A DNA stretch of 64,000 nt from Chitinophaga pinensis (GCA_945897725.1 CAMDFR010000010.1:26253-90252), one strand, 5' to 3'; positions 18,493-27,397 are shown, counted from the first letter of the stretch. The notes: generated by a model not told the origin, from the sequence alone. Program-made: numbers and translations.

Positions 18493-21099
18493 TTAGTTAT
18501 AAAGATATACGGGTAGGTTTTCTTGAGTAGCGTGTGTAATATGATTGCTTTCCATCTCCTTTGCCTCTTCAAGTAAAGTATGCACATCTTTATAAAAATG
18601 GATTTCTTTTGCCCTTGTTTGATAAGGAATAAAGCCGCCATTTTTAAAATAGGAAAGTTCATTAGTCTCTGGATGTATAGAAACAAGATGCACCCATTCG
18701 TTCTCATACCATTGATACATTTCTGGTGAAGACTGAATGCTTTTTAGAATTATCTCAGGAAAATGTTCAACAATTATGAGTAATCGCAATGGGTCGTGTA
18801 CTTCAATCATTTGCCAAGGTAATCCAGTGCGTAAATCCCCATCACTGCTATTAGCCACCCCAATGAGACCTACAACATTATGAGGTAATTTAGTACCAGC
18901 TCCAAGTTTATAGTTATCCACTCTCGAAAAGTAATATTCTAAATTGATTCCACCGCATACTGGTCCAAGAGGACGCATAACATCTGTTAAATAATTACCC
19001 TCTTTGTCTGATCTAAAATCATATGAATTTAAAAAGGCTCTTCTATCTAGGAAAATGCCTTTGGTTATTTCTCTATTGCCAACAATACAAAGCGTATTGG
19101 TACCATGTCCTAATTCAGGTCGTGGTTCAAACAATGATACAGATCGTTCCTTGATGGCTTTTCTTATTTTTTTAATATCCATTTTGGTATCTATGGAGGC
19201 AAAGCGCCTGGAGCGTTCTTTAGCATTTAGGTCTAGGGCGTTTTCAAAAGTCTGTACATGAAGGAGATGGTTTTTTGCATTTATTGTTTGAAGAATTTCA
19301 GTGTCATAGTATTCGATCTCATCGGCTGCAGTATCATGTAAAGCTCCAATAAATTGGGTCGTGTCAGGAATATCTATTCCTTTTTTTTGTAATTTTTTTC
19401 GCACTTCAACATGATTGGCCATGGCAGAAAAAACTCTGCTATTTACAGAGCCAGGTCTTCCGCTGCAGGCTCCGCAATCGTGAGCTCCATGGTGAGGATT
19501 ATTGGCACTACTGCTTCCATGCGCAACAACGTAAACTATGGGCGAAAATATTTTTGTTAGTCCGATGCCATTCAAAACACCTTCTACTCGTGATGCCATC
19601 TCCTCAATCGTAAATCCAATTTGTAATCCATTCTCCCTATCTGAAGTGTTTTTATTCTCAATTGTAAGTTTCCCTTGTTCGTTCATATGAGCAAAGGCAT
19701 TAGAAATAGCTGGACTCATTCTAGGTTTAAACAAGTTTTGAATGAGTCTTAGTCCAGCCCAAAATCCAAAAGTTAGCGCACTTAAAAAACCAGTAATAAA
19801 CTGATGCGTCTTATCAGTATAGAACAAATCATGTTTTCTTTTCTCTGAAACATCATATTCTTTGATTAAGTACTTAGGCGTTACTGGCGCTGGACAAAGT
19901 TTATCATAAAATTTGGCATGTTCGGCTTGGAAGTAAAACTCTACGCCGAAGAATCCAGGACAGCCAAATGTTTCAACCTTTTTATTCAAATTTTCAAGAT
20001 GTGTTCGCAGACTGCATTCTCTTTCATCAATACAAAATAATGCTTGAAAACTATTCTGTTCTTTTATTGAATGAGTGCTAGGGAAAAGCTTTTTATGTTG
20101 ATTCAATTTTTGTAAACCCGCTAATATTTCATCATAATAACTCCACTCAAATGCATCCTGCCATATTTTTAAAACATCAAATAGTTCTTCATTTGATACA
20201 TCAGCAAACAACTCAATTGGTGCTTCTGAAACATGGTTAGACAGTGCCGTCCAGTTTGGACCTAATTCAGTATCCAAATTATCAATTTCAAAAAGTAATT
20301 CAAGTATGATTAAATCTTGTAGATTAATTTTACGAGGACTTAATAAGGTATGGGGTTGAGATTCAACTGCGGAAACCATTCCACTCCATCCCTTGTGCGC
20401 AAATTGTTGATCAAAAATGTATTGATTATAATAAGTTTCTTTGCCAACAACAATTTGTAATAGTTCAGATATTGAAAGACCTTTCTTAAAAAGTAGTTGT
20501 CTAGCTCTTTGTTTCTTGAATAAACTGCTGTAGCTATTTTGTTCTAACTGTTGAATGGATTCTAAAAAACCTATGTTTCCAATTGGGAATTCCCATATTG
20601 AGATTCCTTGGTCTAAATAATTACTTAGCAGTCGGAATAGAAGTGGTTGAACTAAATTATCAAGATCTATTTGAAATAACTTCTTCCAATGAGCTCTTAG
20701 CTTTCCAATTCTTTGCTCATTATGTTCATCATAAGGATATTTTAAGACCTTTTCTTTCCATTTGATAATACCATCAGTACCTTTTCTGTCCATGATGATT
20801 TTATCTAAAACCGTCGGATCTATTCTACCTAGTTCGTATAATTTTCTGAAATCATTTAAAGGCAAAGTAGCCTCAAAGCCGAATATCTTTGAGGCTTTAA
20901 AAATTGCATCGTAAAATTTCATCTCCTGAAATGCGTGCAGAGAATTATGATGAATGAAGTCCTTTAAAGGTGTTTGTGTCGGTAAAAAATGTTTTAGTGA
21001 TGCTATCAAATCTGCTTCGTTAAACGTATCAACTCCTTTTGTTAAACTATTGGTGGATTTGTTTTGCATTAATGTTTTATTCTCATTTTTTGGGAACAC
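18493..21099 (-). CDS. dabA: DabA (DUF2309): zinc carbonic-anhydrase-like subunit of the DAB carbon pump
   Basis: An 868-residue soluble protein of the DUF2309/UPF0753 family. The four residues that bind zinc in Halothiobacillus DabA can be placed: Cys356 and Asp358 in ALFCIDEREC, His527 in VVAHGSS, and Cys542 in HDCGACSG. The 15-residue spacing between the last two matches the known protein. DabA is thought to hydrate CO2 to bicarbonate at the inner face of the membrane, driven by the cation flux through DabB, so that bicarbonate accumulates in the cell. The start is ATG at 21099; ATG at 21069 is an alternative. It lies between the carbonic anhydrase and DabB genes. Confidence 0.93.
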   Translation of the reverse strand: MFPKNENKTLMQNKSTNSLTKGVDTFNEADLIASLKHFLPTQTPLKDFIHHNSLHAFQEMKFYDAIFKASKIFGFEATLPLNDFRKLYELGRIDPTVLDKIIMDRKGTDGIIKWKEKVLKYPYDEHNEQRIGKLRAHWKKLFQIDLDNLVQPLLFRLLSNYLDQGISIWEFPIGNIGFLESIQQLEQNSYSSLFKKQRARQLLFKKGLSISELLQIVVGKETYYNQYIFDQQFAHKGWSGMVSAVESQPHTLLSPRKINLQDLIILELLFEIDNLDTELGPNWTALSNHVSEAPIELFADVSNEELFDVLKIWQDAFEWSYYDEILAGLQKLNQHKKLFPSTHSIKEQNSFQALFCIDERECSLRTHLENLNKKVETFGCPGFFGVEFYFQAEHAKFYDKLCPAPVTPKYLIKEYDVSEKRKHDLFYTDKTHQFITGFLSALTFGFWAGLRLIQNLFKPRMSPAISNAFAHMNEQGKLTIENKNTSDRENGLQIGFTIEEMASRVEGVLNGIGLTKIFSPIVYVVAHGSSSANNPHHGAHDCGACSGRPGSVNSRVFSAMANHVEVRKKLQKKGIDIPDTTQFIGALHDTAADEIEYYDTEILQTINAKNHLLHVQTFENALDLNAKERSRRFASIDTKMDIKKIRKAIKERSVSLFEPRPELGHGTNTLCIVGNREITKGIFLDRRAFLNSYDFRSDKEGNYLTDVMRPLGPVCGGINLEYYFSRVDNYKLGAGTKLPHNVVGLIGVANSSDGDLRTGLPWQMIEVHDPLRLLIIVEHFPEIILKSIQSSPEMYQWYENEWVHLVSIHPETNELSYFKNGGFIPYQTRAKEIHFYKDVHTLLEEAKEMESNHITHATQENLPVYLYN

Positions 21100-21140
21100 T
21101 TATTAGATCAAATTGTTAGTTTTTGGTTTGAATCGTGCCC

Positions 21141-21776
21141 TTATTGATCCAAGTGGTATACCGAATGTAAATCTTTCGTGCATGTGAACGAAACATTTAA
21201 ATCCTTTAAAACGCCATCCTTTAAATCATATACCCAACCATGAATATGAAGTGGCTGATTCTTCAGCCAAGCATTCTGTACGATAGATGTTTTACCTAAA
21301 TCGTGTACTTGTTCCATCACATTTACTTCTACAAATCTTCTACCTCTTTCTTCCTCTGAGCTAATAGCATCTAGCTCCTTGTGATGGTATCTGTATACAT
21401 CCTTAATATGTCTAAGCCAGTTGTCTATGAGGCCAAATTGTTTGCTACCCATTGCTGCCAAGACACCGCCACATCCATAGTGACCACATACAATAATATG
21501 TTTTACTTTTAAAACTTCTACCGCATAGGATAGAACACTAAGCATGTTCATATCGCTATGTACTACCATGTTGGCAATGTTTCTGTGTACAAAAATCTGT
21601 CCTGGCATAGTTCCAGTAATTTGATTTGCTGGTACTCGACTGTCTGAACAGCCTATCCATAGGTATTCTGGGTTTTGTCCTTCTGATAATTGTTCAAAGA
21701 AAGAAGGATTTTTTTCATTTTGCTCTCGAACCCAGTTTTCATTGTTTTTTAATAATATTTGATATGATTTTTCCAT
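21141..21776 (-). CDS. can: Beta-class carbonic anhydrase
   Basis: A 211-residue cytosolic enzyme that interconverts CO2 and bicarbonate (EC 4.2.1.1). The zinc ligands and catalytic dyad are visible: Cys43-x-Asp45-x-Arg47 in WIGCSDSRVP, and His99-x-x-Cys102 in IVCGHYGCGG. Length and layout match the clade of the E. coli Can enzyme. It lies between SulP and DabA in one operon, which suggests a role in balancing the imported bicarbonate pool with CO2. Confidence 0.95.
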   Translation of the reverse strand: MEKSYQILLKNNENWVREQNEKNPSFFEQLSEGQNPEYLWIGCSDSRVPANQITGTMPGQIFVHRNIANMVVHSDMNMLSVLSYAVEVLKVKHIIVCGHYGCGGVLAAMGSKQFGLIDNWLRHIKDVYRYHHKELDAISSEEERGRRFVEVNVMEQVHDLGKTSIVQNAWLKNQPLHIHGWVYDLKDGVLKDLNVSFTCTKDLHSVYHLDQ

Positions 21777-21789
21777 TTTGTTTATTTAT

Positions 21790-23367
21790 TTAATGTCCTG
21801 CTGTTCCAATAAAAGCAGGGATTTCTATGAATTCAAGTTTAATATTTTTAAGTGAGGCTGTCTCTTTAAAATCATGAATAATTTCAAGCACATCCATGTC
21901 TATGTTTTCTGCATTTCTTCCATCAATAATCACAGTGGAATTGTCTGGAAGTTCCCGAAGTGTTAAGGCAATGCCTCCCTTATTTAAGAAGGAAACGTCC
22001 TCTGCTAAAGTGATAGTAATTTTTTCTCCCTCATCGTTAGTTTCTTTCTTGTAGTGGTGAGAAAGTTTGTAATTATTTCTAAGAATGAAAAAAATGGCAA
22101 CGACCATTCCCACAGCTATTCCTTTTAATAAATCGGAAAATTGTATTGCAACAATGGTAATAATAAACGGAATAAATTGTTCCCATCCCAATTTATACAT
22201 CGATTTGAATAATGAAACTTTTGCCAACTTGTATCCAATCACTAAAAGCACAGCAGCCAAACATGCTAATGGAATTAGATTTAAAAGGGATGCTATGGAT
22301 ACAACACTTACAAAAAGTAATACTCCATGGACAATGGCTGATAATTTTGTTCTACCGCCAGAATTGATATTGGCTGAGGATCTCACAATAACAGCTGTCA
22401 GTGGCAAGCCACCTATCATACCAGATACTAAATTTCCAATTCCTTGTGCTTTCAGTTCTCTATTTGTTGGTGTATTACGTTTGTATGGATCTAGTTTGTC
22501 CGCAGCTTCTACACTTAGCAGTGTTTCCAAACTTGCTATGATGGCGATGGTTACAGCCACCACATATACTTGATAATTTACTATTGCACTAAAATCAGGA
22601 AGTGTAAATAATTGAAAAAAACCAGCGGTAGATGTTGCTATTGGTAGCTGTACTAGTTTGTTGGTTTCAAGGACAAATCCTGGATTAAAATTTTTGAATA
22701 ATTCATTCATGATGACACCTAAAATAACGACTACTAATGCACTTGGAACGAATTTGAAAAAAGCATATTTCTTCAAAAACGGGCGTTCCCAAATAATTAA
22801 AACAAAAAGTGAAAGGACAGCAATGATGACAGCTCCAGGATGAACAAATTCTATCCATTCAAAAAGTTGTGAAAAAGTGGCTGAGATTCCAGTGGCTTCA
22901 TTTGTTAACGTGTTTTCGGTAATTGATTCTAATCCTAGGGCAGAACCTATCTGTTTGCGAATCAAAATAATTCCAATGGCGGCAAGCATTCCTTTAATAA
23001 CACTTGAAGGGAAATAATGTGCAATAAGTCCTGCTTTGAGAAAACCTAAAACTATTTGTAAAAGTCCAGCTATAACAACCGCTAACAAAAAGATTTCATA
23101 ACTTCCAAGTGTGGTAATTGCATTTAGAACAATCACTGTTAGACCTGCTGCGGGTCCACTAACACTGAGTGATGAACCACTAGCAAATGCAACGACCGTG
23201 CCTCCAATAACGCCAGCAATGATGCCAGCAAATAAAGGAGCACCTGAGGCTAAAGCAATTCCTAAGCATAGAGGAAGGGCCACAAGAAAAACAACCAAGC
23301 CTGCTGGTAGATCATTTTTTAAATATTGAAAACTTAGCCCTGAAGACATTTTTTGTTGTGTGTCCAT
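21790..23367 (-). CDS. SulP-family anion transporter, probably bicarbonate (BicA-like)
   Basis: A 525-residue inner-membrane protein with the SLC26/SulP fold: about 12-14 membrane helices starting LPAGLVVFLVALPLCLGIAL, the conserved SGPAAGLTVIV segment, and a short C-terminal STAS domain (SFLNKGGIALTLRELP..., DFKETA). Family members move sulfate, bicarbonate or other anions, and the sequence alone does not decide. Its place as first gene before carbonic anhydrase and DabAB supports bicarbonate uptake. The last residues (IEIPAFIGTAGH) are short compared with full STAS domains. Confidence 0.9.
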   Translation of the reverse strand: MDTQQKMSSGLSFQYLKNDLPAGLVVFLVALPLCLGIALASGAPLFAGIIAGVIGGTVVAFASGSSLSVSGPAAGLTVIVLNAITTLGSYEIFLLAVVIAGLLQIVLGFLKAGLIAHYFPSSVIKGMLAAIGIILIRKQIGSALGLESITENTLTNEATGISATFSQLFEWIEFVHPGAVIIAVLSLFVLIIWERPFLKKYAFFKFVPSALVVVILGVIMNELFKNFNPGFVLETNKLVQLPIATSTAGFFQLFTLPDFSAIVNYQVYVVAVTIAIIASLETLLSVEAADKLDPYKRNTPTNRELKAQGIGNLVSGMIGGLPLTAVIVRSSANINSGGRTKLSAIVHGVLLFVSVVSIASLLNLIPLACLAAVLLVIGYKLAKVSLFKSMYKLGWEQFIPFIITIVAIQFSDLLKGIAVGMVVAIFFILRNNYKLSHHYKKETNDEGEKITITLAEDVSFLNKGGIALTLRELPDNSTVIIDGRNAENIDMDVLEIIHDFKETASLKNIKLEFIEIPAFIGTAGH

Positions 23368-23422
23368 AAATTTATTCTAAATAATAATGAAGGAAATTCA
23401 ATTTTTAAACATTCTATTTTAT

Positions 23423-23456
23423 CAAAGATACTTGTGTCAGTTTATACATATTCAAA
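23423..23456 (-). promoter_or_regulatory. Putative promoter of the inorganic-carbon operon
   Basis: On the minus strand TATCTTTG (23430-23423) is an exact TAnnTTTG -7 box, with TTTG (23456-23453) 22 bases upstream, one base beyond the usual spacing range. The predicted leader before the SulP ATG is about 50 bases. Confidence 0.5.
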
Positions 23457-23503
23457 GAAATTAAAAGTATTTACTTTGGTTAAGTATCTAAATAAAATGG
23501 AAT

Positions 23504-23520
23504 AGAAGACAAGGTCTTCT
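23504..23520 (-). terminator. Weak hairpin after the small exported-protein gene
   Basis: A 7-bp perfect stem AGAAGAC/GTCTTCT with a 3-base loop lies 14 bases beyond the stop of the minus-strand gene at 23534. The U-tail on that strand is poor (ATTCCATTTT), so it may be a weak terminator or an RNA end rather than a full stop before the SulP operon. Confidence 0.35.
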
Positions 23521-23533
23521 GGATGAGAAATAA

Positions 23534-23854
23534 TTAGAGAAACTCAGGAGGTGAATATACCTCTTGAATGAAGTCGTGTGAAAGGAAAAGAACATCTTGT
23601 CTGAAATCAAATGATAATAATTCCGTTTGAAATAAACAATGATTAACTATCATTGATGGATGAAAACAATAGAATTCAGTATCGCACTCATGCTTCTCAT
23701 TTTCTATATCTTCAGCCTTCTTTTCATTCTCATTAATCTCTACATATAATGCAAACTCTTCTTGGCTTATGAGCTTCGAAACATGAACGATGGTGTCAAG
23801 ACTTAATGAAAATAAAAATAATAGGAAAAAACCAATAGAATAAAAAGTTCTCAT
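23534..23854 (-). CDS. Small exported hypothetical protein
   Basis: A 106-residue protein beginning MRTFYSIGFFLLFLFSLSLD, a typical signal peptide or N-terminal anchor. The rest is acidic with a Cys/His cluster (HECDTEFYCFHPS, then IVNHC) that could bind a metal. I do not recognise a family. ATG 23854 is preferred to the upstream ATG at 23887 because that codon lies inside the palindrome and would be upstream of, or at, the predicted transcription start, and because 23854 begins the signal peptide. The promoter is buried in a 38-bp palindrome, so the gene is probably tightly controlled by a dimeric regulator. It lies upstream of the SulP/DAB operon on the same strand, but a functional link is not shown. 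Confidence 0.6.
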   Translation of the reverse strand: MRTFYSIGFFLLFLFSLSLDTIVHVSKLISQEEFALYVEINENEKKAEDIENEKHECDTEFYCFHPSMIVNHCLFQTELLSFDFRQDVLFLSHDFIQEVYSPPEFL

Positions 23855-23868
23855 GAAGCAGTTTAGTA

Positions 23869-23906
23869 TCTGCAATAATACAAACATATGTTTGTATTAT
23901 TGCAGA
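23869..23906. promoter_or_regulatory. Perfect 38-bp palindrome overlapping a promoter (probable operator)
   Basis: The left half, TCTGCAATAATACAAACAT (23869-23887), is followed without any spacer by its exact reverse complement (23888-23906): 19 + 19 bp with no mismatch. Because of the symmetry each strand carries TATGTTTG, an exact -7 box: 23888-23881 on the minus strand, facing the exported-protein gene, and 23887-23894 on the plus strand. On the minus strand ATTG at 23910-23907 may be the -33 box, 18 bases away. An operator for a dimeric or double-dimer repressor is the simplest reading; the TGCAATA half-sites resemble metalloregulator boxes only loosely. Confidence 0.75.
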
Positions 23907-23936
23907 CAATGTATATTTAAACAATTTTTAACCATA

Positions 23937-23980
23937 AAAAAACTCAGTTAATTTGCTTACACAAATTAACTGAGTTTTAT
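23937..23980 (-). terminator. Terminator of the pepA-pdxA-yceD-rpmF direction
   Basis: A 15-bp perfect stem AACTCAGTTAATTTG (23941-23955) / CAAATTAACTGAGTT (23962-23976) with a 6-base loop. On the minus strand it is followed by T7, so it ends transcripts from rpmF, which stops at 24029. On the plus strand only four T follow. Confidence 0.85.
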
Positions 23981-24028
23981 GATATGTAAAAGTTTAATTA
24001 AGAGAAAAACTTAATCTAACTCTTCTCG

Positions 24029-24217
24029 TTACGCTTTTTTACCTTCAGAAAATAACTTACCATTATAGTAGATATTACCATCTGATTCGTATGCTCTATG
24101 GCTACGGTGTATTTCACCTGTTACAGAACAAGTTGTTAAATTCATTGGCGTCAATGAATCATGAGTTCTTCTTTTATCTCTTCTCGTTTTCGAAATTTTT
24201 CGCTTTGGATGTGCCAT
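24029..24217 (-). CDS. rpmF: 50S ribosomal protein bL32
   Basis: A 62-residue basic protein beginning MAHPKRKISKTRRDKRRTHD, the standard start of bL32, with a single Cys at CSVTGE in place of the four-Cys zinc site of some homologues. Structural component of the large ribosomal subunit. It follows yceD by 22 bases, the common yceD-rpmF pair, and is followed by a strong terminator. Confidence 0.96.
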   Translation of the reverse strand: MAHPKRKISKTRRDKRRTHDSLTPMNLTTCSVTGEIHRSHRAYESDGNIYYNGKLFSEGKKA

Positions 24218-24239
24218 GATTTATTATTTAATGTTGTAT

Positions 24240-24764
24240 TTAATTTTTTAATTTATTTAGTGCTGCCCATCTATCATCTGGACCTTTGTTTTCATCTTCT
24301 TTCTTATTCAATATCGCTAATACTTTTTCGTCGCAAGTCGATTTCCCATCTTTGTCATCTGGATGTATCTTCTGAATTGGAATCGCTAATACGATGTATT
24401 CATAAATCAATTGAGCAACATCTAAATGAGATTCTGTTCTACTAATGTACAAAACATCCGCATCTTCATCATTAAGGGCATTGTCATCTTCAAACTTAAC
24501 ATACAAAACATTTGATGTACGAATGGCTAAGTTCAAATTATTGCCACAACGATCGCATTCAACAATCACTGTTCCATTGATGGTAAAAGTTAATAAATAG
24601 AGCGTATCTCTTTTGTCAAGTGTTACATCTACGCTTAACTTACCTTCCGTGACAGGCGAATTTTCAAAAAAAGTAAAGAACGAATTTCCTATACTGTAAA
24701 GAAAAGTGTGTAAACCATTTTTGAGCCCTATATAGGGTATCCTAAACTCATTTAAATTTTTCAC
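24240..24764 (-). CDS. yceD: DUF177 / YceD family protein
   Basis: A 174-residue protein with the DUF177 pattern: VDVTLDKRDTLYLLTFTING, then the VECDRCGNNL motif and an acidic stretch, ending in DDRWAALNKLK, the typical YceD tail. Family members are linked to 23S rRNA and ribosome assembly in bacteria and plastids. Only one CxxC is present here, rather than a full zinc site. It pairs with rpmF and has its own -7 element (24793-24800). Confidence 0.9.
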   Translation of the reverse strand: MKNLNEFRIPYIGLKNGLHTFLYSIGNSFFTFFENSPVTEGKLSVDVTLDKRDTLYLLTFTINGTVIVECDRCGNNLNLAIRTSNVLYVKFEDDNALNDEDADVLYISRTESHLDVAQLIYEYIVLAIPIQKIHPDDKDGKSTCDEKVLAILNKKEDENKGPDDRWAALNKLKN

Positions 24765-24792
24765 GTTATCTCTCCACTTTATTAAAGGGATG

Positions 24793-24800
24793 CAAAATTA
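24793..24800 (-). promoter_or_regulatory. Putative -7 element for yceD-rpmF
   Basis: On the minus strand TAATTTTG is an exact TAnnTTTG match in the 78-base gap between pdxA and yceD. No clear -33 box is seen. Confidence 0.4.
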
Positions 24801-24842
24801 AGAAAAAATATCTAATAACTACTATAATGATGAAAATATTTC

Positions 24843-25907
24843 CTAGTTGTTTTGCTCATAACCTACTGAGCTTCTCGGCAAAGGGTTGATAGTCATCTCT
24901 TTGTATGATTTTCGGTTCCTTACCACATCTAAAGCTGTAAAAATAGCAGCCTCCATCGAACCTGGGTTAGCTAGATTTTTACCTGCAATATCAAATGCAG
25001 TGCCGTGGTCGGGGGAGGTACGAATCACCGGCATTCCAGCGGTGTAATTCACGCCATTACTAAAAGCAAAAGATTTGAATGGTATTAAGCCTTGATCGTG
25101 ATACATTGCTAAAACAGCATCAAATTTTTGAAATTGACCTGCCCCAAAAAAACCATCAGCAGGGTATGATCCAAAAGCTAAGATTCCTTTGTCCTTCACA
25201 ATTGAAATCGCTGGATTGATAATCTCACTTTCTTCCTTTCCAATAAGATTGTTATCACCAGCATGCGGATTTAATCCTAAAACTGCAATTTTAGGTCTAT
25301 TGATTAAAAAGTCTTCCTTTAATGTTTTATTTAAAATTTCTAGCTTACTTACAATACTTTTTGTATCAATAAACTTATGCAAATCACGTATCGGAACATG
25401 TCCAGTTGCTAAAGCAACTTTAAAGCTGTCTTCAACCATCAACATCAAAGAGTCATTCACTCCAAAATATTGTCGAATATAATCTGTATGGCCTCTGAAA
25501 TCTTTTGTTGGAACCTTGATGGTACTTTTGTTTATAGGGGCGGTAACCAATGCATCAATTCTTCCTTCTTTTAAGTCAGACAGTGAAAGGTCTATGCATT
25601 GTAAGGCAATTTCTCCTGCTATTGAAGTGGCATTGCCTGGCTCAATATTGACTTCTTCATTAGAGAAATTAACGACACTAATATGCTTTCCGTTTGACTG
25701 TTCAAATGCTGTGATATTAGTATAGTCGAAGTGCTCTATTTCTAAGGCTTTTTTATAATAAGATAGCACCTTAGTCGATCCATAAATAATAAAGTCGCAA
25801 TACTTAGCAAATTTTTTGTCTTGTAATGCTTTTAGTATGATTTCTGGACCAATGCCATTGATATCGCCAATACTAATTCCTATAAGTGGTTTATTCATGT
25901 TTTCCAT
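24843..25907 (-). CDS. pdxA: 4-hydroxythreonine-4-phosphate dehydrogenase
   Basis: A 354-residue NAD-dependent enzyme of DXP-dependent pyridoxal phosphate synthesis (EC 1.1.1.262). Signatures: IGISIGDINGIGPEIILKAL at the start, TAPINKSTI, FRGHTDYI with metal-ligand His, LGLNPHAGDN, MYHDQGLIPFK with ligand His, and TSPDHGTAFDIAG. It starts at ATG 25907 or ATG 25898 (MNKPLIG), only 17 bases after the aminopeptidase gene, so the two are co-transcribed. Confidence 0.95.
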   Translation of the reverse strand: MENMNKPLIGISIGDINGIGPEIILKALQDKKFAKYCDFIIYGSTKVLSYYKKALEIEHFDYTNITAFEQSNGKHISVVNFSNEEVNIEPGNATSIAGEIALQCIDLSLSDLKEGRIDALVTAPINKSTIKVPTKDFRGHTDYIRQYFGVNDSLMLMVEDSFKVALATGHVPIRDLHKFIDTKSIVSKLEILNKTLKEDFLINRPKIAVLGLNPHAGDNNLIGKEESEIINPAISIVKDKGILAFGSYPADGFFGAGQFQKFDAVLAMYHDQGLIPFKSFAFSNGVNYTAGMPVIRTSPDHGTAFDIAGKNLANPGSMEAAIFTALDVVRNRKSYKEMTINPLPRSSVGYEQNN

Positions 25908-25923
25908 GTTTCGTTTGTCTTGG

Positions 25924-27354
25924 CTATTTATAGTTCTTTAAAAAATCATATAGTAATCTCACACCCACTCCTGTTCCATTCTTACCCTTATAGGTATCTT
26001 CTGAAGTGAGAAACGCTGTTCCAGCGATGTCTAAATGGATCCAATCATATTTGGTATATCGCTCTAGAAATTTTCCTGCTGTGATACATCCGGCCGTTGG
26101 GCCACCAATATTTTTCATGTCAGCAATATCAGACTTGATATAGCTATCATATTCGTCATAATAGGGCATCTCTGCAATTCTCTCATGTACCTTGCTTCCA
26201 GCTGTCTTTAACTGATTCATCTGATTATCTTTTGCAGTTCCCATAGCAACAATCCCTTCCTTTCCAATGGCAGCAACAGCAGCACCAGTCAAGGTAGCTA
26301 GATCTATCACCAAACTTGGTTTGTATTGTTGTGCGTAGCTTAAGGCATCTGCCAAGATCATTCTACCTTCTGCATCTGAATTCAGCATCTCAACAGTCAT
26401 ACCATTATGCATTTTAATGACGTCACCAGGGACATAAGCATTTTCTCCTGGTCTGTTATCAGTTGCAGGAATGAGGCCTATCACATGAATAGGAAGTTGA
26501 TTCTTGACAATGGCTTCAAAAGTTCCAACTACTGCTGCGGCCCCTGCCATATCACTTTTCATAAGATCCATACTGTTGGGCGTAGGCTTCAAGCTTAAGC
26601 CTCCTGTATCATATACCACTCCTTTGCCCACTAAAACAATCGGTTGTTTGTTTTTTGCCTTTGCGGGTTTGTATTCTAGTATATTGAATGTGGGAGGATC
26701 AATACTTCCTTTGTTTACCGACAACAAGCCACCCATTTTAAGAGCAGTTATCTTTTTCTTGTCAAAATATTGAAAACGGAATCCTACCTTTTTAGATAAT
26801 ACTTCAATGTCCTTAGAAAGTTGCAAGGCTGTTAAATAGGAAAGAGGTTCGTTCACCAATGTCCTGGCAGTAAATACACCAGATACAATGTGCTCGAGTT
26901 CTGTTATCTCATTTTTTGTAAGTTGATTATTATGTAAAACGATTTCAACTAGACTATTTTTCCTGTCGGCAGCCTCCGAAAAATATTTTAAGAATTGGTA
27001 ATTAGATAGCATTAAACCTTCAACAAATGCTAGCTTTTCTGAGCTATTATCAATATCGAAAAATATTTCTGCTTTTGAAATTTTATATCTATTCAATTCT
27101 TTGTTACATCCACATGCAATACGACGAGCCATCTCACTTCCTTGATCAATTGATTTTGCTACATCGAGCTTATAGACCAAAAGCTTCTTATTGCCTCTCG
27201 TTAGAATTGAAAATTTAATTTTTTTTGACCAATCGGATTTTACTTGTTTGGATTCTAAATCATCCAAAGGGGTTTTCTGTAGGGTGGATTTGTCGTTGCA
27301 AATAATCACCATATCGAGGTTATTTCCGCTTTTGCTGATAAAAGATGTTTTCAT
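25924..27354 (-). CDS. pepA: Leucyl aminopeptidase (M17 family)
   Basis: A 476-residue cytosolic metallo-aminopeptidase that releases N-terminal residues from peptides. The two-metal site of family M17 is readable: Lys244 and Asp249 (VGKGVVYDTGG), Asp268 (MKSDMAG), and Asp327 and Glu329 in the signature NSDAEGR. The N-terminal domain is divergent, as usual. The gene heads the operon pepA-pdxA and is divergent from rsmA, with a -7 box (TAGCTTTG, minus strand, 27405-27398) in the gap. Confidence 0.93.
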   Translation of the reverse strand: MKTSFISKSGNNLDMVIICNDKSTLQKTPLDDLESKQVKSDWSKKIKFSILTRGNKKLLVYKLDVAKSIDQGSEMARRIACGCNKELNRYKISKAEIFFDIDNSSEKLAFVEGLMLSNYQFLKYFSEAADRKNSLVEIVLHNNQLTKNEITELEHIVSGVFTARTLVNEPLSYLTALQLSKDIEVLSKKVGFRFQYFDKKKITALKMGGLLSVNKGSIDPPTFNILEYKPAKAKNKQPIVLVGKGVVYDTGGLSLKPTPNSMDLMKSDMAGAAAVVGTFEAIVKNQLPIHVIGLIPATDNRPGENAYVPGDVIKMHNGMTVEMLNSDAEGRMILADALSYAQQYKPSLVIDLATLTGAAVAAIGKEGIVAMGTAKDNQMNQLKTAGSKVHERIAEMPYYDEYDSYIKSDIADMKNIGGPTAGCITAGKFLERYTKYDWIHLDIAGTAFLTSEDTYKGKNGTGVGVRLLYDFLKNYK

Positions 27355-27397
27355 TTATTGCCTTGATTGTTTAGATGAGATGTATTTAATTAGCACG

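Noticed and set aside
22085..22573. 162-codon frame antisense to the SulP gene
   Set aside because: Mirror of a hydrophobic coding region; composition (Thr/Asn/Pro-rich) is that of an antisense shadow.
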